DNA from: Coriobacteriales bacterium
Lineage (GTDB): Bacteria > Actinomycetota > Coriobacteriia > Coriobacteriales > UBA8131
Length of the DNA: 5,251 nt
Assembly: GCA_031274985.1 (NCBI GenBank)
Contig: JAISPK010000005.1
Span: 1-5,251, forward strand
Reading direction: 5' to 3'
Notes under the pieces: generated by a model
The model's database searches: none
The model's input: the letters and a program-made list of their open reading frames with translations, nothing else
What the model was told of the DNA's origin: nothing
Made by a program: the position numbers and the translations under genes
Shown here: positions 1 to 4,649 of the stretch, piece after piece
Numbering within the stretch: position 1 is the stretch's first letter
Layout of the letters: the number at the start of each line of letters is the position of its first letter

Positions 1-642
1 GGCCAAAGCGAGCGCGCCCAGAACTTCGGGCTGGAGATCATCGGCTTCATGCGCCGCTATCTGGACGAGAAGGCGGCCGAGCAAGGCCTCAACTTCTCGC
101 TGCTGGCTACGCCGGCCGAAGGCCTCTCCGGGCGCTTCGTTGCGCTCGACCGCAAGCGCTATGGATTGATTCCCGGCGTCACCGACCGCGAATACTACAC
201 CAACAGCTTTCACGTGCCGGTGTACTACGATATCAACGGCTTCAAGAAAATCGAGTTGGAGGCGCCGTATCACGCGCTTACCAACGCCGGCCACATCTCT
301 TATGTGGAGCTTGACGGGGATCCCACCGACAACCTCGAGGCGTTTGAGGCCATCATCCGCCACATGAAAGAGAGCGGCATAGGCTACGGTTCGGTCAACC
401 ACCCGGTGGACCGCGACCCGGTCTGCGGCTACAACGGTATCATCGGAGACCGTTGCCCCAAGTGCGGCCGCGAGGAGGACAACGAACCCTTCGAGCGCAT
501 TCGTCGCATCACCGGCTATCTGGTGGGGACGCTCGACCGTTTCAACAACGCTAAGCGCAGAGAAGAGAGCGAGCGGGTCAAGCACGGCATCAGCCGCGCA
601 GAGGTCAACGCAGAAAACGCCTCGGCCTACCGCGACCAGTAA
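1..642 (+). CDS. nrdD: Anaerobic ribonucleoside-triphosphate reductase, C-terminal part (5' end outside window)
   Basis: Class III ribonucleotide reductase, which reduces ribonucleoside triphosphates to dNTPs in anaerobic cytoplasm using a glycyl radical. The reading frame is open from base 1, so 213 C-terminal residues of a protein usually about 700 or more long are present. Visible family signatures are TNSFHVPVYY (window residues 67-76), the EAPYH...NAGHI...E stretch (about 87-103), a C-terminal zinc ribbon, and the glycyl radical loop RITGYLVG, whose radical glycine is residue 172 (bases 514-516), followed by the conserved RVKHG tail. Odd point: the zinc ribbon reads DRDPVCGY...CPKC, so the first of the usual four cysteines is aspartate (residue 139), leaving three cysteines (142, 152, 155). 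NrdG, its activase, follows 120 bases downstream on the same strand. Identity is secure from the motifs; the missing N-terminus prevents checks of the ATP-cone and active-site cysteines. Confidence 0.94.
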   Translation, partial: GQSERAQNFGLEIIGFMRRYLDEKAAEQGLNFSLLATPAEGLSGRFVALDRKRYGLIPGVTDREYYTNSFHVPVYYDINGFKKIELEAPYHALTNAGHISYVELDGDPTDNLEAFEAIIRHMKESGIGYGSVNHPVDRDPVCGYNGIIGDRCPKCGREEDNEPFERIRRITGYLVGTLDRFNNAKRREESERVKHGISRAEVNAENASAYRDQ

Positions 643-662
643 CCCGTCTTAAGGGCACAACC

Positions 663-715
663 TTCTGTCATTCCCGCTTCCGCTTCGGACACTTTTCGGA
701 AGCGGGAATCCAGAA
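663..715. repeat. Hairpin repeat between nrdD and nrdG
   Basis: A perfect 13-bp inverted repeat (ATTCCCGCTTCCG at 670-682 against its complement at 697-709) with a 14-base loop, extended by TTCTG/CAGAA (663-667 with 711-715) across a small internal mismatch. There is no T-run after it, so it is a poor intrinsic terminator. The outer arms TCTGTCATTCCCGC and GCGGGAATCCA match the last unit of the array behind lysC (4261-4290), so this is a member of the dispersed GTCATTCCCGC...GCGGGAATCC type of bacterial intergenic repeat. In RNA it could stabilise the nrdD 3' end or partly uncouple nrdG; that is inference. Confidence 0.75.
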
Positions 716-762
716 GTACAATCCGCAACAAAGCTATCCCACCTTTACCCCTGGAGGAACAA

Positions 763-1263
763 GTGACTACTCTGAGAATCTTCGGCACCGCTGACGACTC
801 TATCGTCGACGGCCCCGGTATTCGCTTTGCGGTTTTCTCGCAGGGCTGCAGCAAAACGTGCCCGCGTTGTCATAATCCGGAGGCACAACCCTTTGAGGGA
901 GGTAGGGAGGTTGCCCTCGAAGAGCTTGAGCGCCTCATTGCAGGCAACCCGCTCCTGGCCGGCATCACCCTTACCGGTGGCGAGCCCTTTGAGCAGCCAA
1001 AGCCGCTGCTGGAGCTTGCGCAGTGGGCCAAGAGCAGGGGCCTCAACGTATGGGCCTACAGCGGCTATTTGTTTGAAGAGCTCAGGGACGCTGTGCCAAG
1101 CCCAGAGGCCAGCGAGCTTCTTCAGCTGGTTGACGTGTTGGTGGACGGCCCCTTCCTGGAGGGCCAGGCCTCCCACGAACTCAAATGGCGCGGCTCTGCT
1201 AACCAGCGCCTCATTGATGTGCAGGCCTCTCTCGCAGCCGGCACCGTGACGGAGCTGGGTTAA
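763..1263 (+). CDS. nrdG: Anaerobic ribonucleotide reductase activating protein (radical SAM)
   Basis: Radical SAM activase that uses a [4Fe-4S] cluster and S-adenosylmethionine to place the glycyl radical on NrdD. The 166-residue product is near the family's usual length. The cluster motif CxxxCxxC is C29-S-K-T-C33-P-R-C36, preceded by the typical DGPGIRFAVFSQGC. The SAM-binding TGGEP is at 71-75, and the C-terminal block LVDGPF...W.GSANQRLID (127-152) is characteristic of NrdG. The start is GTG at 763, chosen because GGAGG (753-757) lies 5 bases upstream and the conserved N-terminal region begins directly after it. A weak TACAAT (717-722) with a poor -35 inside the upstream hairpin might give a separate promoter, but read-through from nrdD is as likely. 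It converges with the brnTA operon on the other strand. Confidence 0.94.
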   Translation: MTTLRIFGTADDSIVDGPGIRFAVFSQGCSKTCPRCHNPEAQPFEGGREVALEELERLIAGNPLLAGITLTGGEPFEQPKPLLELAQWAKSRGLNVWAYSGYLFEELRDAVPSPEASELLQLVDVLVDGPFLEGQASHELKWRGSANQRLIDVQASLAAGTVTELG

Positions 1264-1298
1264 TCGTATTTTAGTGAAGATTTTGGGTGAGAGTCAGC

Positions 1299-1336
1299 GG
1301 TTATTGTCTTGCGGGGCAGCGAGCGAGACAATAACC
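1299..1336. terminator. Palindrome between convergent nrdG and brnA, possible bidirectional terminator
   Basis: GGTTATTGTCT (1299-1309) pairs perfectly with 1326-1336, and three more pairs including one G-T extend it to a 14-bp stem with a 10-base loop (1313-1322). No T-run follows directly on the + strand; CTCTTTTT lies 13 bases further on (1348-1355). The 173-base spacer also holds smaller palindromes: CTCAGAG/CTCTGAG (1336-1342 with 1362-1368), GCAGG-ATG-CCTGC (1375-1387, followed by ATTTTA on the minus strand), CCTGCCA/TGGCAGG (1383-1389 with 1399-1405) and GCGCT/AGCGC (1424-1435) just after the brnA stop. Position between convergent genes favours termination, but none is a textbook intrinsic terminator. 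Confidence 0.4.
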
Positions 1337-1436
1337 TCAGAGCCTCATCTCTTTTTGCTGCCTCTGAGTAAAATGCAGGATGCCTGCCAAAAAAACGATG
1401 GCAGGGAGTTTTATCTGCCCGCTGCGCTTCAGCGCG

Positions 1437-1667
1437 TTACTTCCAAGTAAGCCCGAGTGTTTTGTGGTTTACCGCACAATCTGACAGGTAGAGGTTGATC
1501 AGGCTTTGATAAGGGATGCCAGTGTCTGATGCCTGCCCCTTAAAGTAATCAATCGTATACTCATCAATGCGTATGGTGATCTGCTTCTTTAGGCGCTTTG
1601 CGTAAGGATTTTTCCTTGAGGCGCTGAAATCATATTCTGCTCTCATAGCAGTGTCATTATTTGCCAT
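1437..1667 (-). CDS. brnA: BrnA-type antitoxin, ribbon-helix-helix DNA-binding protein
   Basis: Antitoxin of a type II toxin-antitoxin pair; family members bind and neutralise the BrnT ribonuclease and repress their own operon. The 76-residue product shows the family pattern: YDFSASRKNPYAKRLKKQ (12-29), a predicted RHH beta strand QITIRID (29-35), then two helices (about 37-48 and 52-63) with the typical TGIPYQSLINLYLSDCA. The ATG at 1667 has a GAGGTGA ribosome-binding site (1674-1680 on the minus strand) 6 bases upstream. It overlaps the end of brnT by 11 bases, so the pair is probably translationally coupled. Antitoxin second and toxin first is the usual brnTA order, and both reading frames are intact. 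The pair is AT-richer than nrdG and lysC, suggesting acquisition. The RHH fold assignment is by sequence pattern only. Confidence 0.88.
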   Translation of the reverse strand: MANNDTAMRAEYDFSASRKNPYAKRLKKQITIRIDEYTIDYFKGQASDTGIPYQSLINLYLSDCAVNHKTLGLTWK

Positions 1668-1941
1668 AGTTGCTCACCTCGTTTTTCGTTGCCTTCCGCG
1701 CAGATATGATACGGATAATATCCTCTGATGCCCGATAACAATGGCAGACAACCAAAACGCGTAATCTTTGGCTGATCCCCATAATGATGAAACGTTCCTC
1801 GTTATCTGAGTGATCGGGATCATCGATAATGCGGGCATTTACATCCGAGAATACCGTCTTTGCTTCAACAAACGAAACTTGATGCTTACTGATGTTCAGC
1901 AGGTTCTTTTGTTCATCCCATTGAAACTGTAGATTATCCAT
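1657..1941 (-). CDS. brnT: BrnT family toxin (DUF497), RelE-like ribonuclease
   Basis: Toxin of the brnTA pair. Characterised BrnT proteins have a RelE-like fold and stop growth by cleaving RNA; activity here is inferred from family membership. The 94-residue length is normal. Conserved blocks are in order: FQWDEQKNLLNISKHQVSFVEAKTVFSD (6-33), the DPDHSDNEERFIIMG block (41-55), a hydrophobic core strand RVLVVCHCY (61-69), and the signature IRIISARKATKNEVSNY (76-92). No frameshift or loss of a conserved block is visible, so it looks active. The ATG at 1941 is chosen because the domain starts at once and the promoter's -10 ends 6 bases before it, leaving no room for a ribosome-binding site. It is divergent from mobB. 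Confidence 0.9.
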   Translation of the reverse strand: MDNLQFQWDEQKNLLNISKHQVSFVEAKTVFSDVNARIIDDPDHSDNEERFIIMGISQRLRVLVVCHCYRASEDIIRIISARKATKNEVSNYGK

Positions 1942-1947
1942 ACATAT

Positions 1948-1975
1948 ATTATAACTACAAAACCAAAACGGTCAA
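1948..1975 (-). promoter_or_regulatory. Near-consensus sigma-70 promoter of brnTA, leaderless
   Basis: On the minus strand TTGACC (1970-1975) is followed by a 16-base spacer and a perfect TATAAT (1948-1953). Counting seven bases past the -10 puts the transcript start on base 1941, the A of the brnT ATG. The sequence shows no Shine-Dalgarno motif between promoter and ATG. This predicts a leaderless toxin mRNA, while brnA has its own ribosome-binding site. An autoregulatory BrnA operator is expected nearby, but I see no convincing dyad. Confidence 0.8.
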
Positions 1976-2097
1976 GGGCAGAGATGGCAAAAGAGAACAA
2001 ACGCGCTTTTCCTTATCACCATTCTCTCGCCAACGTGTGCGTAGTATCAAAAGCAACCAGAGTCTGTGCTGAAGAGCTTTGCCGGAACAACACAATA

Positions 2098-2130
2098 GTA
2101 TACTTACGAGTAGTCTACTCATATGTATAC
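2098..2130. promoter_or_regulatory. 33-bp two-tier dyad upstream of mobB, candidate operator
   Basis: GAGTAG (2108-2113) and CTACTC (2115-2120) are perfect inverted arms around a central T at 2114. Exactly four bases outside each arm sits GTATAC (2098-2103 and 2125-2130), so both tiers share the same centre. The dyad ends directly before the mobB ribosome-binding site, and its left arm overlaps a -10-like TATACT (2099-2104). This geometry suits a dimeric or tetrameric repressor of mobB. As RNA it could form only a short five-pair hairpin with a three-base loop. The regulator is unknown; a molybdate sensor such as ModE is one guess, without a clear match to its site. Confidence 0.5.
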
Positions 2131-2137
2131 AAAGGAG
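2131..2137 (+). promoter_or_regulatory. Ribosome-binding site deciding the mobB start
   Basis: AAAGGAG lies 12 bases before ATG 2150, a long spacing. An in-frame ATG at 2123 precedes it, but that one has no ribosome-binding site, sits inside the dyad and would add nine residues before the MobB fold. The site therefore favours 2150. Confidence 0.6.
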
Positions 2138-2149
2138 CTGACCCATACA

Positions 2150-2707
2150 ATGACGCTTTTAGCACTGGCCTTTGTAGGCAAACAGAATTCCGGCAAAACC
2201 ACCTTGCTCGAAAAGCTCATTGCCGAGCTAACCCGGCGCGGCTACAACGTGGGTACCCTCAAGCATCACAGTCACGCGGGCTTTGATTTTGACCGGGAGG
2301 GCAAGGACTCCTGGCGACACGCTCAGGCAGGGAGCCGGTTTACAGTGGTCAGCGCTCCGGACAAGATTGCCATGGTGCGCACGTTGGATGCACCGGAGGA
2401 GGCCATGGACACGCTTGCCCATATGGTGGCACTTTCAAAAACAGGGGAGACCAAAGGCACGCGACCGCTCGACATTGTCCTCGTGGAGGGATTTCGAAAC
2501 AGCGGGCTTCCCACGATAGAGTTGTTCAGGGCAGCAAACCCCAAGGATGCTCACCGGAGCCTAGGCGAAGAGGGCAACAATATCATCGCCGTGGTAACCG
2601 ACCTGCCGCGTATACAAGAAGCTGCCAACGGCCAGGGCATCCCCAGCTTTGGCTTTGACGACATCGATCAACTGGCAAGCTACGTAGAGCTCCTTGCTAA
2701 CAATTAA
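2150..2707 (+). CDS. mobB: Molybdopterin-guanine dinucleotide biosynthesis adaptor MobB
   Basis: P-loop GTP-binding protein that assists late molybdenum cofactor maturation (guanylyl transfer to molybdopterin by MobA and delivery to molybdoenzymes); cytoplasmic. The 185-residue product shows LAFVGKQNSGKTTL with the Walker A loop at 10-18, then GTLKHHSHAGFDFDREGKDSWRHAQAG (35-61), matching the family block KH..H.FD.D..GKDS.RH..AG, a Walker-B-like DIVLVEGFR (108-116) and the usual P.IEL (121-125). The end is a loosely conserved D-DIDQLASYVELL helix. It has no mob, moa or mod partner inside the window, so it seems to be an orphan copy; the organism presumably has a molybdoenzyme (inference). LysC starts 55 bases downstream from a promoter of its own. 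The family is certain; the exact start is less so. Confidence 0.9.
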   Translation: MTLLALAFVGKQNSGKTTLLEKLIAELTRRGYNVGTLKHHSHAGFDFDREGKDSWRHAQAGSRFTVVSAPDKIAMVRTLDAPEEAMDTLAHMVALSKTGETKGTRPLDIVLVEGFRNSGLPTIELFRAANPKDAHRSLGEEGNNIIAVVTDLPRIQEAANGQGIPSFGFDDIDQLASYVELLANN

Positions 2708-2747
2708 TGAGTTACCTGCTCTGCAGATATCGATAATACCTCCACAC

Positions 2748-2756
2748 TGCTACAAT
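2748..2756 (+). promoter_or_regulatory. Extended -10 promoter of lysC, leaderless
   Basis: TGC followed by TACAAT (2751-2756) forms an extended -10 element, which can compensate for the weak -35 region (around 2728-2733). Seven bases past the -10 is base 2763, the A of the lysC ATG. The six bases between contain no ribosome-binding site, so the lysC transcript is predicted to be leaderless, with the same -10 to ATG distance as brnT. Confidence 0.6.
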
Positions 2757-2762
2757 ACCCCT

Positions 2763-4037
2763 ATGAGTCTTATCGTTACAAAATTCGGCGGTACCTCCGT
2801 TGCAACACCCGAGCGGATACTCAAGGCTGCCCAGAGACTGGTGGACTACCAGCAGCAGGGCAACAAGGTGGTGGCCGTGGTAAGCGCCATGGGCAAGTCC
2901 ACCGACGACCTCCTGGCGCTGGCGCACGAGGTCAACCCAGCGCCGCCGGCCAGAGAGCTGGACGTGCTCCTCACCACAGGCGAGTTGGTGAGCATGAGCA
3001 TACTGGCCATGGCCGTGGCCTCGCTGGGTAAGAAGGCCAAGAGTTTTACCGGGCACCAGGCCGGCATCGTCACCACAACAAAACACAACAAAGCGCAGAT
3101 TGCACAGATCAAAGCCGGGCGTATCGAGCAAGCCCTGGACGATGGCAACATCGTTATTGTCGCCGGATTTCAGGGCAGCACCAAGACCGGCGAACTCACC
3201 ACTTTGGGGAGGGGAGGATCGGACACCTCGGCCGTGGCACTGGCTGCTGCACTCAAAGCCGATCTCTGCGAGATCTATTCCGACGTGGACGGTGTTTATA
3301 CCGCCGACCCACGCGTGGTGCCCAGAGCAAAGAAGCTGGAGAGCATCAGCTACGAGGAGATGCTCGAGCTGGCCGCGGCCGGTTCGGGTGTGCTGCAGAT
3401 GCGTGCAGTGGAGTTTGCCCGCAATTACAAGGTCACCCTGTGTTGCCGCAGTGCTTTCAGCAGCAATCCGGGTACGATAGTTAGGGAGGAAGCCGTGGAG
3501 CAAGCGATAGTCTCGGGCATTGCCTATGACAACTCAGAGGCCAAGATCACCATTCGAGGCGTGCCCGATACCGCGGGCATAGCAGCCAGCGTTTTCAGCG
3601 CCATAGCCAAGGCCAACATCAACGTGGACATGATCGTGCAGAACATCTCCGAGCATGGCTATACCGACATCACCTTCACGGCGCCGGCCGGCGACCTTGA
3701 CCGCCTCTGCCCGGTGTTGCAAAAACAGGTGGACACGCTCGGCGCGCGCGAGTATCTGGTGGACAGCTCCATTACCAAGCTCAGCCTGGTGGGCGCGGGC
3801 CTCCGCACCAATCCGGGCATCGCGGCCAAGATGTTCAAAGTGCTGAGTGAGAGCGCAATCAATATCGAGATGATCTCAACCTCCGCAATCCGTATCAGCG
3901 TGGTTATCGACGCAAAGAATTCCGAGCGTGCCCAGCAAGCGCTGCACACCGCTTTCGATCTGGATTCGGATCAGGTATTCAAAGAAGAGACCCTCTCAGC
4001 AGAAGAGCAAGCCGCAAAAGCCAACAAAGGCCGCTAA
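2763..4037 (+). CDS. lysC: Aspartate kinase (alpha subunit)
   Basis: Phosphorylates L-aspartate with ATP, the first step to lysine/diaminopimelate, threonine and methionine. The 424-residue protein has an N-terminal kinase domain with KFGGTS (7-12), TTGE (71-74), GRGGSDTSA (149-157) and SDVDGVYTADPR (173-184). It is followed by two ACT domains (about 261-315 and 336-400) carrying IVQNISE (291-297) and EMISTSAIRISV (369-380), where lysine or lysine plus threonine bind in homologues. Length and layout match the Bacillus aspartokinase II / Corynebacterium LysC class. The ATG at 2763 is chosen because MSLIVTKFGG begins the fold; an upstream in-frame ATG at 2694 lies inside mobB. There is no ribosome-binding site at 2763 (see promoter). 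A charged tail after residue 402 is non-conserved. An internal start at 3495 probably makes a second product. Confidence 0.96.
   Translation: MSLIVTKFGGTSVATPERILKAAQRLVDYQQQGNKVVAVVSAMGKSTDDLLALAHEVNPAPPARELDVLLTTGELVSMSILAMAVASLGKKAKSFTGHQAGIVTTTKHNKAQIAQIKAGRIEQALDDGNIVIVAGFQGSTKTGELTTLGRGGSDTSAVALAAALKADLCEIYSDVDGVYTADPRVVPRAKKLESISYEEMLELAAAGSGVLQMRAVEFARNYKVTLCCRSAFSSNPGTIVREEAVEQAIVSGIAYDNSEAKITIRGVPDTAGIAASVFSAIAKANINVDMIVQNISEHGYTDITFTAPAGDLDRLCPVLQKQVDTLGAREYLVDSSITKLSLVGAGLRTNPGIAAKMFKVLSESAINIEMISTSAIRISVVIDAKNSERAQQALHTAFDLDSDQVFKEETLSAEEQAAKANKGR
3483..3489 (+). promoter_or_regulatory. Internal ribosome-binding site for the aspartate kinase beta subunit
   Basis: AGGGAGG, an almost ideal Shine-Dalgarno sequence, lies within the lysC reading frame, 5 bases before an in-frame GTG at 3495. 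It is stronger than anything before the main lysC start, which has none. Confidence 0.6.
3495..4037 (+). CDS. lysC: Aspartate kinase beta (regulatory) subunit from an in-frame internal start
   Basis: Predicted 180-residue second product of lysC, starting at GTG (codon 245 of the alpha chain) and containing only the two ACT domains. Bacillus subtilis aspartokinase II and Corynebacterium glutamicum LysC are known to make such an overlapping beta subunit (starting near residues 246-250), giving an alpha2-beta2 enzyme. Here the start codon, its AGGGAGG site and the position all agree with that arrangement. The first residues (VEQAIVSGIAYDNSEAKIT) correspond to the beta N-terminus of the corynebacterial enzyme. 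Expression is inferred, not shown; GTG could simply be valine 245. Confidence 0.55.
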   Translation: MEQAIVSGIAYDNSEAKITIRGVPDTAGIAASVFSAIAKANINVDMIVQNISEHGYTDITFTAPAGDLDRLCPVLQKQVDTLGAREYLVDSSITKLSLVGAGLRTNPGIAAKMFKVLSESAINIEMISTSAIRISVVIDAKNSERAQQALHTAFDLDSDQVFKEETLSAEEQAAKANKGR

Positions 4038-4043
4038 CCACCT

Positions 4044-4290
4044 CTGTCGTCCCGAGCGCTTCCCCCTGTCGTCCTGAGCGCAGCGAAGGACCTTCCCTCT
4101 GTCGTCCTGAGCGTTTCCCTCTGTCGTCCTGAGCGCTCCCCCCTGTCGTCCTGAGCGCTCCCCCCTGTCGTCCTGAGCGCTCCCCTCTGTCGTCCTGAGC
4201 GCAGCGAAGGACCTTCCCCCTGTCGTTCCCGCGACCCCCTCTGTCGTCCTGAGCGCTTCCCTCTGTCGTTCCCGCGAAGGCGGGAACCCA
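4044..4290. repeat. Tandem array of ten half-hairpin repeat units
   Basis: Ten copies of CTGTCGT start at 4044, 4066, 4099, 4121, 4143, 4165, 4187, 4220, 4241 and 4263, giving steps of 22, 33, 22, 22, 22, 22, 33, 21 and 22 bases. Long 33-base units (4066, 4187) read CTGTCGTCCTGAGCG then CAGCGAAGGACC and TTCC, with a GTCCT/AGGAC stem. Short units equal long ones lacking 11 bases (AGCGAAGGACC), so they keep only the left arm. Units at 4220 and 4263 belong to a sister type, CTGTCGTTCCCGCG; the last is a complete hairpin, GTTCCCGC-GAAG-GCGGGAAC (4268-4287), and 4220 is its left half. The array begins 6 bases after the lysC stop. The parent sequences resemble dispersed GTCATCCTGAGCG..AGCGAAGGATCT and GTCATTCCCGC repeats known from many genomes. 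No unique spacers are present, so it is not a CRISPR. Confidence 0.9.
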
Positions 4291-4421
4291 CAACCCACCC
4301 CTTTCACTCACCCCAAAAAACCGCTCACCACTAACATAAAAAAACCACACACACAAGACAATCCACAAAAAAAGCACACAAAAAAGCCCAAAAATCACAA
4401 AAAAACCACAAAAAATCAAAA
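4285..4421 (+). other. A/C-rich, nearly G-free tract, candidate Rho-loading region behind lysC
   Basis: By count, 123 of 137 bases on the + strand are A or C and only four are G (4323, 4357, 4374, 4386). A-runs of 4-8 alternate with CCA/CAC groups. A transcript of this would be unstructured, C-containing and G-poor, which is what Rho factor prefers, and it follows lysC and the array where no intrinsic terminator is visible. Use as a Rho site is inference; simple low-complexity drift is the alternative. Confidence 0.4.
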
Positions 4422-4649
4422 TATTTGCCAATACCAAACTACTCGCATGAAATTTTTGCTATTATTTCACAAGGGGTAATTGTTTTATGTATATATGTCT
4501 CTTGATAGTTTTTGTGGATTAGCGCCTCGAGAGACAGTAGCGTGAGACCAATAACTAGCAGAGAGTTGCTGGTGTAGGTATAAAAAAATGTTGGTGTATT
4601 TTTCGCTTTAGTTAGGGTGCGGAAACTATAGGTACGTAAGGGGAAAGAC
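4422..4649 (+). other. AT-rich leader of the surface-protein gene, no firm signals
   Basis: No gene longer than a few codons is supported. A possible 11-codon leader peptide (ATG 4487 to TAG 4522, MYICLLIVFVD) has AAGGGG 10 bases upstream. A small hairpin CTAGCA/TGCTGG lies at 4555-4572 and TATAAA at 4579-4584 without a good -35. A TGAAAT/ATTTCA repeat is at 4448-4469. I find no recognisable riboswitch and no consensus promoter. Confidence 0.3.

Noticed and set aside
1955..2146. Minus-strand 63-residue leucine-rich frame in the brnT-mobB spacer
   Set aside because: It crosses the brnT promoter and the mobB dyad, has no ribosome-binding site and no family resemblance.
1976..2149. Molybdenum cofactor riboswitch before mobB
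   Set aside because: I could not find the multi-helix core; only the DNA dyad at 2098-2130 is clear, and its central spacer is too short for a large RNA fold.
1984..2286. Plus-strand 100-residue frame starting MAKENKRAF
   Set aside because: No ribosome-binding site, no recognisable domain, and it runs deep into mobB in another frame.
2694..2762. Upstream ATG for lysC adding 23 residues
   Set aside because: It lies inside mobB, has no ribosome-binding site, and the extra residues match nothing in aspartate kinases, which begin at the MSLIVTKFGG position.
2712..3503. Minus-strand 263-residue frame opposite lysC
   Set aside because: It lies wholly antisense to a clear aspartate kinase; long antisense frames are common in high-GC genes and this one shows only His/Gly/Leu-rich composition.
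4044..4290. CRISPR array
   Set aside because: Units are contiguous, with no unique spacers of constant length and no cas genes; differences are truncations of one consensus.
3979..4437. Minus-strand 152-residue reading frame with a hydrophobic N-terminus and repeated DDRG/SGRQ/ALRTT peptides
   Set aside because: It is a by-product of the G/T-rich complement of the A/C tract and of the 22/33-base repeats read in rotating frames. Strings such as VPAFAGTTEG are well-known false translations of this repeat type. Two other overlapping frames on the same strand are equally open.
4571..4598. Two GGTGTA hexamers 22 bases apart as activator sites
   Set aside because: Six-base matches in a short AT-rich leader are expected by chance, and no -35/-10 pair is positioned relative to them.
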